This document shows positions 33,042 through 42,372 of a DNA stretch of 64,000 nucleotides, in pieces. Each line of letters opens with the position of its first letter. Position 1 is the first letter of the stretch. The stretch is from an uncultured Pelagibacteraceae bacterium (GTDB lineage Bacteria > Pseudomonadota > Alphaproteobacteria > Pelagibacterales > Pelagibacteraceae): positions 1-64,000 of the forward strand of contig CACGEW010000001.1 of assembly GCA_902572345.1 (NCBI GenBank). Direction: 5' to 3'. The notes under the pieces were generated by a model. It searched no databases and had not been told where the DNA came from. It was given only the letters and a program-made list of their open reading frames with translations. The position numbers and the translations under genes are program-made.

Positions 33042-35024
33042 TTACTCTCTCAATTTTTTTTGAATAAAATTTGTTATATCGTCCTCTGATAATTTAAAAT
33101 GTTTGTAAACTTCTTTATAAGGAGCACTTTCACCAAATTTATCTATACCTAAATTGGCGCCTTTATCTTTAATATATTTTTGCCAAGACATTACACTTCC
33201 AGCTTCTATTGTGATGATTAATGAGTTTTCTTCTAAAATATCTTTTCGGTAATCTTCAGGCTGTTTATCAAAAAGTTCCATACATGGCATCGAAACTACT
33301 TTTGAGTGAATTTTATTTTCTCTTAGTTTATCTTGAACTTTTAAGGCAAGCTCTACCTCCGTACCTGAAGCAACCAATGTTACATTACTATCATGCGAAG
33401 TTAAATTAATTACATAAGCTCCTTTTTCACATTTGTTTTCTTTTGAATTTTTTGGGTTTATGTAAGGAACTTTTTGTCTAGATAACGCAATCGCACTTGG
33501 CGTATTTTTGCTTTTTAAAGCTATTTCCCAACATTCAAAAGTTTCATTTATATCCGCAGGTCTAAATACATTTAAATTTGGTATAGCTCTTAGTCCAGCT
33601 AGTTGTTCAATTGGTTGGTGCGTAGGTCCGTCTTCACCAAGACCAATCGAGTCATGTGAAAAAACATAAACAACTTTTAGACCCATCAAGGCAGAAAGTC
33701 TTATGGAAGGTTTACAATAATCAGAAAAAATTAAAAAAGTTCCTCCATAAGGAATTATTCCCCCATAAAGCGCTAAACCGTTCATAACTGCAGCCATACC
33801 GTGTTCTCTAACCCCATAATGAATGTAATTGCCATTAAAGTTTTTAGAGTTGATAATTTTAGAGTTATTAGTTTTTGTATTATTTGAACCACTTAAATCT
33901 GCTGACCCACCTATTAATTGCGGAAGAAAAGCAGAAATTTTTTCAATCGCTACCATCGAGCACTGTCTTGTTGCTAAACTTGGTTTAGCTTCAAAATATT
34001 TCTCCTTCTCTTTTTGGACTAAATTTTCTAAACCTGAGGGGTCTAATTTTTCTTTAAATTTGTTAAGTTCATTTTCAATTTTTGGATTTTTTTTTTTAAT
34101 TACTTGCAACCAGTTTTTCTCTAACTGCTCACCTTTATTTCCTATTTCTCTCCATTCATCTAAAATTTCTTGAGGTATCTCAAATGGAGAGCTGTTCCAT
34201 TTTAATTTTTTCCTTACTAATGCTATTTCATCATCACCTAAAGGGGAACCATGAGAGGAAGATTTACCAGATTTATTAGGTGACCCAAATCCTATTATAG
34301 TCTTACAAGATATGATCGTTGGTTTTTTTGATTTTGAAGCTTTGGTGATCGCTTTTGATATTTGTTTTTCATTATGACCATTAACCTCCATAAAGCTCCA
34401 ACCATAGGACTCAAATCTTTTTTTATAGTTATCCGAAACACTTAAAGATGTTGAGCCATCTATTGAAATTTTATTATTATCAAAAAAAACTATTAAGTTT
34501 TTTAATTTAAGATGACCGGCTAAACTCATTGCCTCGTGACTAATACCTTCCATCAAGTCACCATCACTGGCGATTACATATGTTTTGTTATTAATAACTC
34601 CTGAGCCAAATTTTTTTCTAAATATTTCTTCAGCTATTGCCATGCCAACTGCATTAGCTAAACCTTGTCCTAATGGTCCAGTAGTGGTTTCAATTCCTGA
34701 ACCCTTTTTATACTCAGGATGACCTGCACAAATAGAATTTAATTGTCTAAAATTTTTTATATCCTCAATAGAAACACTTTTGTAACCGTTTAGATAAAGA
34801 AGAGAATAAAGCAGCATAGAGCCATGACCAGCGGATAAAATAAATCTATCTCTATTAATCCAGTTAGGATTTTTTGGATTAAACCTCAGGTGGTATTTGA
34901 ATAAACAAGTTGCAACATCTGACATTCCCATAGGCATCCCCGGATGGCCAGAATTTGCTTTTTGCACAGCATCAATTGATAAAAATCTAATTGCGTTTGA
35001 TAATTGATTAAATTTTACAGTCAC
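33042..35024 (-). CDS. tkt: Transketolase (full length)
   Basis: This 660-residue enzyme has all three domains: [18 protein letters not shown] near the N terminus, [19 protein letters not shown]-type TPP binding (with D for G in the first position here: SDGDLMEG), [16 protein letters not shown] with the catalytic Glu, and [15 protein letters not shown]. It moves two-carbon units in the pentose phosphate pathway. GTG at 35024 is preferred over upstream starts because the family begins a few residues before [11 protein letters not shown] and AGG lies 9 bases upstream. It is divergent from the DUF4164-zapA pair. The window also has a separate split transketolase at 4406-6209. Confidence 0.93.
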   Translation of the reverse strand: MTVKFNQLSNAIRFLSIDAVQKANSGHPGMPMGMSDVATCLFKYHLRFNPKNPNWINRDRFILSAGHGSMLLYSLLYLNGYKSVSIEDIKNFRQLNSICAGHPEYKKGSGIETTTGPLGQGLANAVGMAIAEEIFRKKFGSGVINNKTYVIASDGDLMEGISHEAMSLAGHLKLKNLIVFFDNNKISIDGSTSLSVSDNYKKRFESYGWSFMEVNGHNEKQISKAITKASKSKKPTIISCKTIIGFGSPNKSGKSSSHGSPLGDDEIALVRKKLKWNSSPFEIPQEILDEWREIGNKGEQLEKNWLQVIKKKNPKIENELNKFKEKLDPSGLENLVQKEKEKYFEAKPSLATRQCSMVAIEKISAFLPQLIGGSADLSGSNNTKTNNSKIINSKNFNGNYIHYGVREHGMAAVMNGLALYGGIIPYGGTFLIFSDYCKPSIRLSALMGLKVVYVFSHDSIGLGEDGPTHQPIEQLAGLRAIPNLNVFRPADINETFECWEIALKSKNTPSAIALSRQKVPYINPKNSKENKCEKGAYVINLTSHDSNVTLVASGTEVELALKVQDKLRENKIHSKVVSMPCMELFDKQPEDYRKDILEENSLIITIEAGSVMSWQKYIKDKGANLGIDKFGESAPYKEVYKHFKLSEDDITNFIQKKLRE

Positions 35025-35081
35025 TTTGAATAACCTATATAGACTTAAACTAACTATATCAATAATATGGTATAAATCTTT

Positions 35082-35405
35082 ATGAGTAGTTTTGAAAAGA
35101 AAGAGCAAAATTTAAACCAACTTATTGATAAATTAAACTCACTATCACTAAGTTATTCACAACCAAATCATGAGTTAGAAAAAATTAGAACTGAAAAAAA
35201 TGAACTTTCTAATCAAAAAAAAGAAATTGAAAAAAAAAACGAGGAATTAATGAGGGAACATAAATATTTAAGAGAAAAAATAAAAAAACTGCAATCAGAA
35301 GTCAACAAAAGGTCAGATCTTGAAGATAAGTTTAATCAAGATATTGAGGAATTAAGTCAAGAAACTGAAAATTTAGCAAACGAAATAGATAAATGGCAAA
35401 TGTAA
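35082..35405 (+). CDS. DUF4164-like coiled-coil protein
   Basis: A 107-residue, strongly charged helical protein with almost continuous heptad-like Glu/Lys/Leu pattern (about residues 38-100). Proteins of this kind (DUF4164) are encoded directly upstream of zapA and divergent from tkt in many alphaproteobacteria, and the same layout is seen here. Its function is not established. By position it may partner with ZapA at the division ring. It overlaps zapA by 13 bases. Confidence 0.7.
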   Translation: MSSFEKKEQNLNQLIDKLNSLSLSYSQPNHELEKIRTEKNELSNQKKEIEKKNEELMREHKYLREKIKKLQSEVNKRSDLEDKFNQDIEELSQETENLANEIDKWQM

Positions 35406-35839
35406 ATATAAAATTTAATAATAAAGATTATTTACTTTCATGTGATGATGGGCAAGAAGAGTCACTGAAAAAATTAACTAAATTTTTGGATAAAAAATAT
35501 GCAGAATTAAAAGATAAGTTAGGAAATATTGGTGAAAATAAGCTTTTATTAATTACTACAATTCAATTGATTGATGAATACTTTGATTTAAAAATTAAAA
35601 TTACAAACCAAAAAAAAAAATTAGACGAAATTTCCAACAAATTTAAAGAAATAAGATCTTTAGCAATTAAATATAAAGAGGGAAAAGATATAGAAATTAA
35701 AAATTTGAATAAAGAATTGGATAATTTTAAAAAATCAATTGAGGAAAATAATTCCTTATACGAGTCAATGCTTGATAAAACCACTCAATCTTTGGAAAAA
35801 ATAATTTCGAATACAGAGTCACTGTCCAAAATACAGTAG
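35393..35839 (+). CDS. zapA: Cell division protein ZapA-like
   Basis: The 148-residue protein has the N-terminal ZapA domain ([25 protein letters not shown], about residues 3-27, then LLITTIQLIDEYFDL) and a long C-terminal coiled coil. ZapA bundles FtsZ filaments. Its stop is followed immediately by the next start, so no 6S RNA fits between zapA and the cyclo-ligase gene as it does in gamma-proteobacteria. Confidence 0.82.
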   Translation: MANVNIKFNNKDYLLSCDDGQEESLKKLTKFLDKKYAELKDKLGNIGENKLLLITTIQLIDEYFDLKIKITNQKKKLDEISNKFKEIRSLAIKYKEGKDIEIKNLNKELDNFKKSIEENNSLYESMLDKTTQSLEKIISNTESLSKIQ

Positions 35840-36391
35840 ATGTTGCAAAAAAAACAATTAAGAAAAAAATATTTTCTTTTAAGAAAAAAAAACTATTACG
35901 ATATTAATAAAAATTTTTTTTTACCTTTATTAAAATTAATTCGATCAAAAGTTAAAAAAAGATTTATAAAGATAGCCTTGTATTATCCCTCCAATTTTGA
36001 ATTGAATGTTATCAAAATTTTAGATTTTAATTATATTCTTTCTATGGATTTATTATTACCTGTTATTGACAAGAAAAATCTTATGAATTTTTATTCTTGG
36101 AAAAAAGGAGCTGTTTTATTTGTTAACAAATTCGGCATACTGGAGCCAGTTAAAACTCAGGCTAAAATTCCTGATATTATTTTAGTTCCAATGGTAGCTT
36201 TTGACAAAAAAAAATATAGATTAGGGCACGGTAAAGGATTTTACGATCTTTATTTAAATAAATATTTAAGACGGTTTAAAAATATTTTAACTGTTGGTGT
36301 TGCTTTTTCGTTTCAAAAATATCATAAACTTCCAATAAATCGTGATGATGTAAAATTAGATTTTATAATTACAGAAAAAGGAATTTTTTAA
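35840..36391 (+). CDS. 5-formyltetrahydrofolate cyclo-ligase family protein
   Basis: The 183-residue protein starts with KKQLRKKYFLLRKK, a typical basic N terminus of the family. IALYYPSNFELN, FGILEP and the ATP-binding GHGKGFYDLYL (about residues 133-143) follow. It converts 5-formyl-THF to 5,10-methenyl-THF with ATP. It lies directly after zapA, an arrangement shared widely in proteobacteria (zapA-ygfA). Its stop overlaps the next start by one base. Confidence 0.87.
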   Translation: MLQKKQLRKKYFLLRKKNYYDINKNFFLPLLKLIRSKVKKRFIKIALYYPSNFELNVIKILDFNYILSMDLLLPVIDKKNLMNFYSWKKGAVLFVNKFGILEPVKTQAKIPDIILVPMVAFDKKKYRLGHGKGFYDLYLNKYLRRFKNILTVGVAFSFQKYHKLPINRDDVKLDFIITEKGIF

Positions 36392-37197
36392 TGAATTTGT
36401 TAATTTTAGGAGATATTATGGGCGCTTCTGGCAGAAGAGCTCTATATAATAAACTACCTGATTTAATCAAAATCAATAATGTTGATTTTGTTATTGTGAA
36501 TGGTGAGAACGCATCTGATGACGGTAGAGGAATTACAAAAGAAATAGCAGAGGAGTTTTTTAAAATTGGTGTAGACGTGATCACCTCTGGAAATCATATC
36601 TGGGATAAAAAAGAAACAATAAACTTTATAGAAAAAGAAAATAGACTTTTAAGACCTGCAAATCTTGTTAATGGTTCTCCTGGAAGAGGTTACAAAGTTT
36701 TTCTTTCTAAGGATAAAAAATTTAGAGTTGGCGTGATAAATCTTATGGGAAATGTTTTTATGAGAAAAACTGAGGATGTATTTAAAACAGCTAGAGAGAT
36801 CTGTAATAAAATGAGATTAAAAAAAGATGCTGATTTTCTTGTTGTAGATTTTCACGGAGAGATCACAAGTGAAAAAATGGCTGCTGGCCACTTTTTTGAT
36901 GGACAGGCTACTTGCGTAGTTGGAACGCATACACATGTACCTACGGCTGACACACGTATCTTAGATGGAGGAACAGCTTATCAAACTGATATAGGCATGT
37001 GTGGAGACTATAATTCTGTTATCGGAATGAATAAAGAAAACTCGATAAAAAGATTTTTTAAAGAAAAAGACGCGACTAGTCATTTTCCTGCCGAAGGAGA
37101 GGGAACATTATCTGGAGTAATTGTTAAAACAAATTTTGAAACCGGCTTAGCAGAAAAAATTTCTAGAGTAATATACGGAGGAAGTTTAGGTACTTAG
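36391..37197 (+). CDS. YmdB-type metallophosphoesterase (TIGR00282 family)
   Basis: The 268-residue protein has LILGDIMGASGRRAL (about residues 4-18), the Asp metal ligand and family signature. VNGENASDDGRGI, SGNHIWDKKE and VDFHGEITSEKMA follow, ending with VGTHTHVPTAD. The motifs form a dinuclear metal site. The family includes Bacillus YmdB, a phosphodiesterase affecting RNA and biofilm behaviour; the role here is unknown. It is in the run before yebC. Confidence 0.88.
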   Translation: MNLLILGDIMGASGRRALYNKLPDLIKINNVDFVIVNGENASDDGRGITKEIAEEFFKIGVDVITSGNHIWDKKETINFIEKENRLLRPANLVNGSPGRGYKVFLSKDKKFRVGVINLMGNVFMRKTEDVFKTAREICNKMRLKKDADFLVVDFHGEITSEKMAAGHFFDGQATCVVGTHTHVPTADTRILDGGTAYQTDIGMCGDYNSVIGMNKENSIKRFFKEKDATSHFPAEGEGTLSGVIVKTNFETGLAEKISRVIYGGSLGT

Positions 37198-37199
37198 TC

Positions 37200-37928
37200 A
37201 TGGCAGGACATTCACATTGGGCAGGTATTAAACATAAAAAAGGTAGAGCTGATAAAGAAAGATCAAAAATCTTTTCTAAGCTTTCACGAGAAATTACGGT
37301 TGCAGCAAAGTTAGGAGATAAAGATCCTGATATGAATCCAAGATTAAGAACTGCTATTCAAGCAGCGAAACAGGCCAATATGCCAAAAGATAATATTTCA
37401 CGAGCAATAAGCAAATCAGAAATTAGTAATGATAAAAACTATGAGAATTTAAGATACGAAGGATTTGGACCATTAAATATAGCTTTAATTATAGAGACTC
37501 TTACTGATAACAAAAATAGATCGGCATCTACGATAAGAACTGTGCTTCAAAAAAATGGCGGACGTTTAGGGGAAACTGGATCTACAGCCCACCTATTCTC
37601 AAATAATGGGATAATTCATATTGAAAAAGATAAAATAAAAGAGGAGGAAATATTTGAATTAGCATTAAATGCAGGAGCAAAAGATTGTATTAATTTAAGT
37701 GACGCATTTGAAATAATAACTGAAAAAGAAGATTTCTACAAAATTAAGACTGTTCTTGAAAAAAAAATAGATGCAATTAGATACTCCTCAATAGAATGGA
37801 GGCCTTTCAATTATATTGATATATCTAAAGATAAAAGTGATCAAATAATAGAAATTTTAACTGCCTTAGAAGAATTAGACGATGTTCAGAATATCTTTAC
37901 CAATGCTAACCTCAAAAATCTTCAATAA
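37200..37928 (+). CDS. yebC: YebC/PmpR family protein
   Basis: The 242-residue protein begins MAGHSHWAGIKHKKGRADKE, the invariant YebC N terminus. Three domains follow, with NMPKDNISRAI (about residues 60-70) and NGGRLGETGSTAHLF. The family was described as transcriptional regulators and more recently linked to translation. It is placed beside ruvC, as in most alphaproteobacteria, with its stop touching the ruvC start. Confidence 0.95.
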   Translation: MAGHSHWAGIKHKKGRADKERSKIFSKLSREITVAAKLGDKDPDMNPRLRTAIQAAKQANMPKDNISRAISKSEISNDKNYENLRYEGFGPLNIALIIETLTDNKNRSASTIRTVLQKNGGRLGETGSTAHLFSNNGIIHIEKDKIKEEEIFELALNAGAKDCINLSDAFEIITEKEDFYKIKTVLEKKIDAIRYSSIEWRPFNYIDISKDKSDQIIEILTALEELDDVQNIFTNANLKNLQ

Positions 37929-38419
37929 TGAAAATTATAGGAATAGACCCCGGTTTGAGCGGAGCAATAGCAGTATTAGAAAATAATAAAGTGTTAAACA
38001 TATTTGATATGCCTGTAATGTCTGAGGGTAAAAAAAATAAAAGACAATTAAATAGTGCTCATCTCGTAAATTTAATTAAAGAAAATATTGCATCCAGCGA
38101 TGAAGTTTCTGTCGTAGTTGAGCAGGTAAATGCTATGCCTGGTCAAGGAGTAACAAGTATGTTTAATTTCGGTCAAACTTTTGGAGCTATTAAAGGAATT
38201 TGTGCTGCATTAGAACTACCAATTTTTTTTGTAAGACCGTCAAAATGGAAAAAACATTTTGAATTAATTAATTCATCAAAAGACTCAAGTAGGACAAAAG
38301 CTATAGAAATGTATCCAAAACTATCAAATCAGCTGTCAAAAAAAAAAGACGTCAATAAATCTGACGCCATATTGATTGCGAGATTCTTCAGCGAAACAAG
38401 ATTAAGTGAAGAAAATTAA
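37928..38419 (+). CDS. ruvC: Holliday junction resolvase RuvC
   Basis: The 163-residue nuclease has IGIDPGLSGAIAV (about residues 3-15; catalytic Asp), VVVEQVNAMPGQGV (about 60-73; catalytic Glu) and KKDVNKSDAILIAR near the end (Asp pair). It cleaves four-way junctions after RuvAB branch migration. Usually ruvA and ruvB follow; here the tol genes begin after only 57 bases, so ruvA/B must be elsewhere or lost. Confidence 0.9.
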   Translation: MKIIGIDPGLSGAIAVLENNKVLNIFDMPVMSEGKKNKRQLNSAHLVNLIKENIASSDEVSVVVEQVNAMPGQGVTSMFNFGQTFGAIKGICAALELPIFFVRPSKWKKHFELINSSKDSSRTKAIEMYPKLSNQLSKKKDVNKSDAILIARFFSETRLSEEN

Positions 38420-38476
38420 ACCCAAATTAATTGATAGCGCCAAATTCATGACACATTCTGAAAGTAATCAAGTTCA

Positions 38477-39157
38477 ATGGAACAAGATATAGCATCTCAA
38501 GTTGTAGGATTAGGCGGAGCCACAGACTTTTCTTTGTGGAAGCTTTTTCTAAGAGCTGATTTTGTAGTAAAATTTGTAATTATTTTATTAATTGCATGCT
38601 CAATTTTTTCTTGGGCATTAATCTTTGATAAGTTTAAGTTATTTAAAACTATCAATAAAACAATTGATGAATTCGAAAAAAAATTCTGGAAAGCAAAATC
38701 TGCTGAGAGTTTCAATAATAGTCTTCCAGCAAATTCTAACGATCCAGCAATTCTTATTTTTAAATCAGCAATGGCTGAACTAATCAAAACAAAAAGGCAG
38801 TCTTCAGCAGTTCAGGCAGCTAGGGTAGGTAGGATTTTAGAGATAGCAACTGACAATGAGATGAGGAAAGTAGAAAAAAACTTTACATTCCTAGCAACAG
38901 TTGGATCAACTGCACCTTTTATCGGTTTGTTTGGAACCGTTTGGGGAATAATGAATTCGTTTCAATCTATTGCAATTTCAAGAAATACAAGTTTAGCTAT
39001 AGTTGCTCCTGGAATAGCAGAGGCATTATTTGCTACTGCTTTAGGTTTATTAGCAGCTATACCTGCAGTTGTTGCTTACAATAAATTTAACAGCGATACA
39101 CAAAAATATTTTTCTAGGATAGAAAATTTTTCGAAACGATTTTTATCTATAATTTAA
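38477..39157 (+). CDS. tolQ: Tol-Pal system proton channel TolQ
   Basis: The 226-residue inner-membrane protein has three hydrophobic segments: near residues 30-52, and two close together after the VEKNFTFLATVGSTAPFIGLFGTVWGIM motif (about 136-163) and PGIAEALFATALGLLAAIPAVVAY. These match TolQ/ExbB. It powers TolA-driven outer-membrane constriction during division. It is the first gene of the tolQRAB-pal-cpoB block; the 57-base upstream gap may hold its promoter. Confidence 0.93.
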   Translation: MEQDIASQVVGLGGATDFSLWKLFLRADFVVKFVIILLIACSIFSWALIFDKFKLFKTINKTIDEFEKKFWKAKSAESFNNSLPANSNDPAILIFKSAMAELIKTKRQSSAVQAARVGRILEIATDNEMRKVEKNFTFLATVGSTAPFIGLFGTVWGIMNSFQSIAISRNTSLAIVAPGIAEALFATALGLLAAIPAVVAYNKFNSDTQKYFSRIENFSKRFLSII

Positions 39158-39159
39158 CT

Positions 39160-39573
39160 ATGTCATTTAAATTTAATCGCTCAAAAAAAGAACCTATGAG
39201 CGAAATAAATGTTACTCCTTTCGTTGATGTAATGTTAGTGCTTTTAATAATCTTTATGGTAACTGCTCCATTGCTAACTGTAGGAGTACAAGTTGATTTA
39301 CCAGAGTCGGCAGCGGACTCCTTGCCTGATGATCAAGAACCATTAACTCTTAGTATTAATTCAAAAGGAGAGATTTATATTCAAGAGCATCAAGTTACAT
39401 ACCAAAAAATGATTCCTAAATTATTAGCAATCGCAAAAAATAGAACTGATACCAGGATCTATGTAAGGGGAGACAAAAATATAAATTATGGTAGAGTTTT
39501 AGAAGTAATGGGGACATTATCTGGAGCCGGCTTCTCAAAAGTGGCTTTAATTTCAGAGCCTTACAAGAATTAG
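39160..39573 (+). CDS. tolR: Tol-Pal system protein TolR
   Basis: The 137-residue protein has one N-terminal helix containing INVTPFVDVMLVLLIIFMV (about residues 16-34); Asp23 is the proton-path residue conserved in TolR/ExbD. A periplasmic domain follows with LPESAADSLP and VRGDKNINYGRV. It acts with TolQ. It starts 2 bases after the tolQ stop. Confidence 0.93.
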   Translation: MSFKFNRSKKEPMSEINVTPFVDVMLVLLIIFMVTAPLLTVGVQVDLPESAADSLPDDQEPLTLSINSKGEIYIQEHQVTYQKMIPKLLAIAKNRTDTRIYVRGDKNINYGRVLEVMGTLSGAGFSKVALISEPYKN

Positions 39574-39581
39574 GATGTTTT

Positions 39582-40388
39582 ATGATAAAAAGTTTAATTT
39601 ATTCTATATCTTTTCACCTATTATTAGTTTTGCTTACAGTATTAAGCTTACCATTTATGCTTAGGGAGCCTATCGACCTTCCACCAATAGTATCAGTTGA
39701 GCTTATTCAGATCTCAGATAAGACAAATATTCCTTATGCTCCTAAAGCCAGAAAGATAATTGAGGAAACTAAAAAGAAAGAAGAGCGATTAGTATCAGAA
39801 CAGGCGCCACCAGCTGCAAAAGCTAAAGAAAAACCAGATAGAATTCCAATGCCTAATGAAAAAAAAGAAGAAAAACAGATCATAAAAAAAAAACAAAATC
39901 CAGAGGAAATAAAACCAGAGATAAGGCAATCCTCTGAATTTGAAAAAAAAGAAATTGTTGACACTAATCAAATCGCAGCCTTGATAGATAAAGCTAAAGA
40001 GGAAGAAGCTGTTAAAAGAAATAAGATTGATAAAATTACTCAAAGTAGTCAAAAAAATTCTTTTGCAACAGGCTTAACACTTTCGCAAGAAGATGCCTTG
40101 AGAGCTCAAATTTTTGGTTGCTGGAGTGTACCGTTAGGTTTACCATATGATGAAAATTTACTTGTGAGAATAAAGCTACAATTAAAAAAAGATGGAACAA
40201 TAATTAAATCAGAAATTTTAGATCACCAAAGAATGAATAAACCAAATCAAAAATTTTATAAAGTTCTTGCTGAAAGCGCCCTGAGAGCGGTGAGACTTTG
40301 CCAACCATTAAAAGTTCCTCCGACGGGTTACGAAAAATGGAAAGATTTACAATTAAACTTCAATCCTACAGAAATGCTAAGTGGTTAA
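39582..40388 (+). CDS. tolA: Tol-Pal system protein TolA
   Basis: The 268-residue protein has one N-terminal membrane helix (about residues 5-27) with [10 protein letters not shown], a typical TolA/TonB anchor. A long Lys/Glu/Pro-rich middle (about 55-160) is probably extended or helical, and a C-terminal domain contains [16 protein letters not shown] and [13 protein letters not shown] (about 180-250). It spans the periplasm to connect TolQR with TolB-Pal. It is somewhat short for the family. It lies between tolR and tolB. Confidence 0.88.
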   Translation: MIKSLIYSISFHLLLVLLTVLSLPFMLREPIDLPPIVSVELIQISDKTNIPYAPKARKIIEETKKKEERLVSEQAPPAAKAKEKPDRIPMPNEKKEEKQIIKKKQNPEEIKPEIRQSSEFEKKEIVDTNQIAALIDKAKEEEAVKRNKIDKITQSSQKNSFATGLTLSQEDALRAQIFGCWSVPLGLPYDENLLVRIKLQLKKDGTIIKSEILDHQRMNKPNQKFYKVLAESALRAVRLCQPLKVPPTGYEKWKDLQLNFNPTEMLSG

Positions 40389-40389
40389 A

Positions 40390-41727
40390 ATGAAAAACAT
40401 TTTATTTGTATTTTTAATTAACCTATTTTTGATCAATAAATCTTTTGCATTAATTCAAGTTGATATTACAAGAGGTAACTTGGATCCATTGCCAATAGCA
40501 GTTTCCCCTTTACATGTAGATATAAAATCAGAGAATTATGAGGGTTTGAAAATAAAAGATCTCGGATTAAATATTTCTAAAATCATTGAAAATAATTTCA
40601 GGTCTACAGGATTATTTAATCCACTTAAAAAAGAAGCTTTTGTACAAAAACCAGATATTGCCCATCTTAAACCTAGATTTGAAGACTGGAGATTGATTAA
40701 AGCTCAAGCTTTAGTAACTGGCAAACTTTTAATTAAAAATGGAAAATTGAAGGTAGAGTTTAGACTATGGGATTTAGCTGCAGCCAAAGAGATTACCGCT
40801 TTAGCTTTTACAACAACACCTTCAAATTGGAGAAGAGTGGCTCATATTATTTCAGATAAAATTTATGAAAGACTTACGGGTGAAGATGGTTATTTTGATA
40901 CAAGAATAATTTATGTAGCTGAAAGTGGCCCTAAAAACCAAAGAGAAAAAAAATTAGCAATTATGGATCAGGATGGTGCTAATACAAAATATTTAACTTT
41001 AGGAAATGAATTAGTTTTGACCCCAAGATTTAATCCGACAAATCAAATGGTCACTTACATGTCTTATTTTAGAAATATGCCGAGAGTTTACCTGCTTGAT
41101 ATTGAAACTGGAACACAAGAGGTCGTTGGAAATTTTCCTGGTATGACTTTTGCCCCTAGATTTTCACCTGATGGAAAAAAAATTGTAATGAGTTTTGCTA
41201 AAGATGGTAATTCGGATATTTACACTATGGATCTTGATACTAGGGTAGTTGAGAGAATTACCGATCATTCGTCTATAGACACTTCTCCATCTTTTTCACC
41301 GGATGGAAAATATATCGCATTTAATTCAGACAGAAGTGGTTTGCAACAAATCTATGTAATGAGAAGTGATGGAAGTGGCGTTAAAAGAATTACTTTTGGA
41401 AATGGTATTTATGGAACACCAGTTTGGTCTCCACGAGGAGATTTAATTGCGTTCACAAAAATGAGAAAAGGAAGGTTTTATATTGGGGTGATGAGAATAG
41501 ATGGAAAAGGTGAAAGATTACTCACAGAAAACTATTATCAAGAAGCGCCTTCCTGGTCACCGAATGGGAGAGTTTTAGTTTTTTATAGAGAAACAAAAGC
41601 TGGATCTAAAGGTGAGGGTTTTTCTGCAAAATTATGGTCTATTGATATTACTGGCTATAACGAAAGGAGGTTAAAAACTGAAACTGATGCTTCAGACCCA
41701 TCTTGGTCCTCTCTTTTATCTAAATAA
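40390..41727 (+). CDS. tolB: Tol-Pal system periplasmic protein TolB
   Basis: The protein is 445 residues from ATG 40390, preferred over GTG 40381 because the former leads straight into a signal peptide ([20 protein letters not shown]). An N-terminal alpha/beta domain is followed by a C-terminal beta-propeller with repeated FSPDGK and PSWSPNGR blades (about residues 255-440). TolB links Pal and TolA in the periplasm. The start lies one base after the tolA stop. Confidence 0.93.
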   Translation: MKNILFVFLINLFLINKSFALIQVDITRGNLDPLPIAVSPLHVDIKSENYEGLKIKDLGLNISKIIENNFRSTGLFNPLKKEAFVQKPDIAHLKPRFEDWRLIKAQALVTGKLLIKNGKLKVEFRLWDLAAAKEITALAFTTTPSNWRRVAHIISDKIYERLTGEDGYFDTRIIYVAESGPKNQREKKLAIMDQDGANTKYLTLGNELVLTPRFNPTNQMVTYMSYFRNMPRVYLLDIETGTQEVVGNFPGMTFAPRFSPDGKKIVMSFAKDGNSDIYTMDLDTRVVERITDHSSIDTSPSFSPDGKYIAFNSDRSGLQQIYVMRSDGSGVKRITFGNGIYGTPVWSPRGDLIAFTKMRKGRFYIGVMRIDGKGERLLTENYYQEAPSWSPNGRVLVFYRETKAGSKGEGFSAKLWSIDITGYNERRLKTETDASDPSWSSLLSK

Positions 41728-41806
41728 AGCTTTATTTTGAGTAAATTAGGCTTGAATATCATTAAATAATTTGAAATAAACCACTTTAATAAACCTAGGG
41801 GAAAAA

Positions 41807-42283
41807 ATGATACTTAATAAGAATTTAAAAAATATATTACTAGTAATCTTTGCCACTTTAATTTTAAGTGCATGTTCTACTGCAAAAAAATCAGGAAACA
41901 TAGATGGTGACGTATATACTGGAAAAGAAACGGTTGAATACTTAGCCTCAGGCGTCCCAGATAGAATATTTTTTGCTACAAATAAATCTTCTCTTACAAC
42001 AGCTTCAAGAGCAACTTTAAGAAAACAAGCTAATTATTTAAGAAAAAATAAAAATCTTAATGTGACTATCGAAGGTCATGCTGATGAAAGAGGAACTCGA
42101 GAATATAACTTAGCTTTAGGTGAAAGAAGAGCTAATGCAGCAAGAGATTATTTAATGACTTATGGAATTTCTGGAAAAAGAATAGCTGTAATCAGTTATG
42201 GTAAAGAGAAACCAGTTAATCCAGCTTCTACACCGTTAGCCTGGTCTCAAAACAGAAGATCAGTAACAGTAAAAGTAAATTAA
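41807..42283 (+). CDS. pal: Peptidoglycan-associated lipoprotein Pal
   Basis: This 158-residue lipoprotein has a signal ending in the lipobox LILSAC; Cys23 is the lipidation site. The OmpA-like domain (about residues 50-158) contains VTIEGHADERGTREYNLALG and RRANAARDYL, the peptidoglycan-binding signature. It anchors the outer membrane to the wall and receives force from TolA/B. A 79-base gap and AGGGGA near the ATG suggest its own strong ribosome site, and a clear terminator follows. Confidence 0.95.
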   Translation: MILNKNLKNILLVIFATLILSACSTAKKSGNIDGDVYTGKETVEYLASGVPDRIFFATNKSSLTTASRATLRKQANYLRKNKNLNVTIEGHADERGTREYNLALGERRANAARDYLMTYGISGKRIAVISYGKEKPVNPASTPLAWSQNRRSVTVKVN

Positions 42284-42307
42284 TTCATTCTTAAAGAATT
42301 AAAATTT

Positions 42308-42344
42308 AGACCCCTTAATACCTAATTTAAGGGGTCTTTTTTTT
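42308..42344 (+). terminator. Intrinsic terminator after pal
   Basis: AGACCCCTTAA (42308-42318) pairs perfectly with TTAAGGGGTCT (42327-42337) around an 8-base loop, followed by a run of eight T. It lies 25 bases after the pal stop. It is the only convincing GC-containing hairpin with a T tract seen in the window. It should separate or reduce pal-to-cpoB read-through. Confidence 0.88.
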
Positions 42345-42372
42345 GCCATTTTATCAAAATAAAAATGGAATC

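Noticed and set aside
38406-38492. A 28-codon frame (GTG start) between ruvC and tolQ that could be a remnant of ybgC or ruvB
   Set aside because: The translation shows no similarity to either and overlaps the tolQ start; probably plain intergenic sequence.
42343-42372. Upstream TTG start for cpoB
   Set aside because: It falls in the T tract of the pal terminator and would add residues before a good signal peptide.
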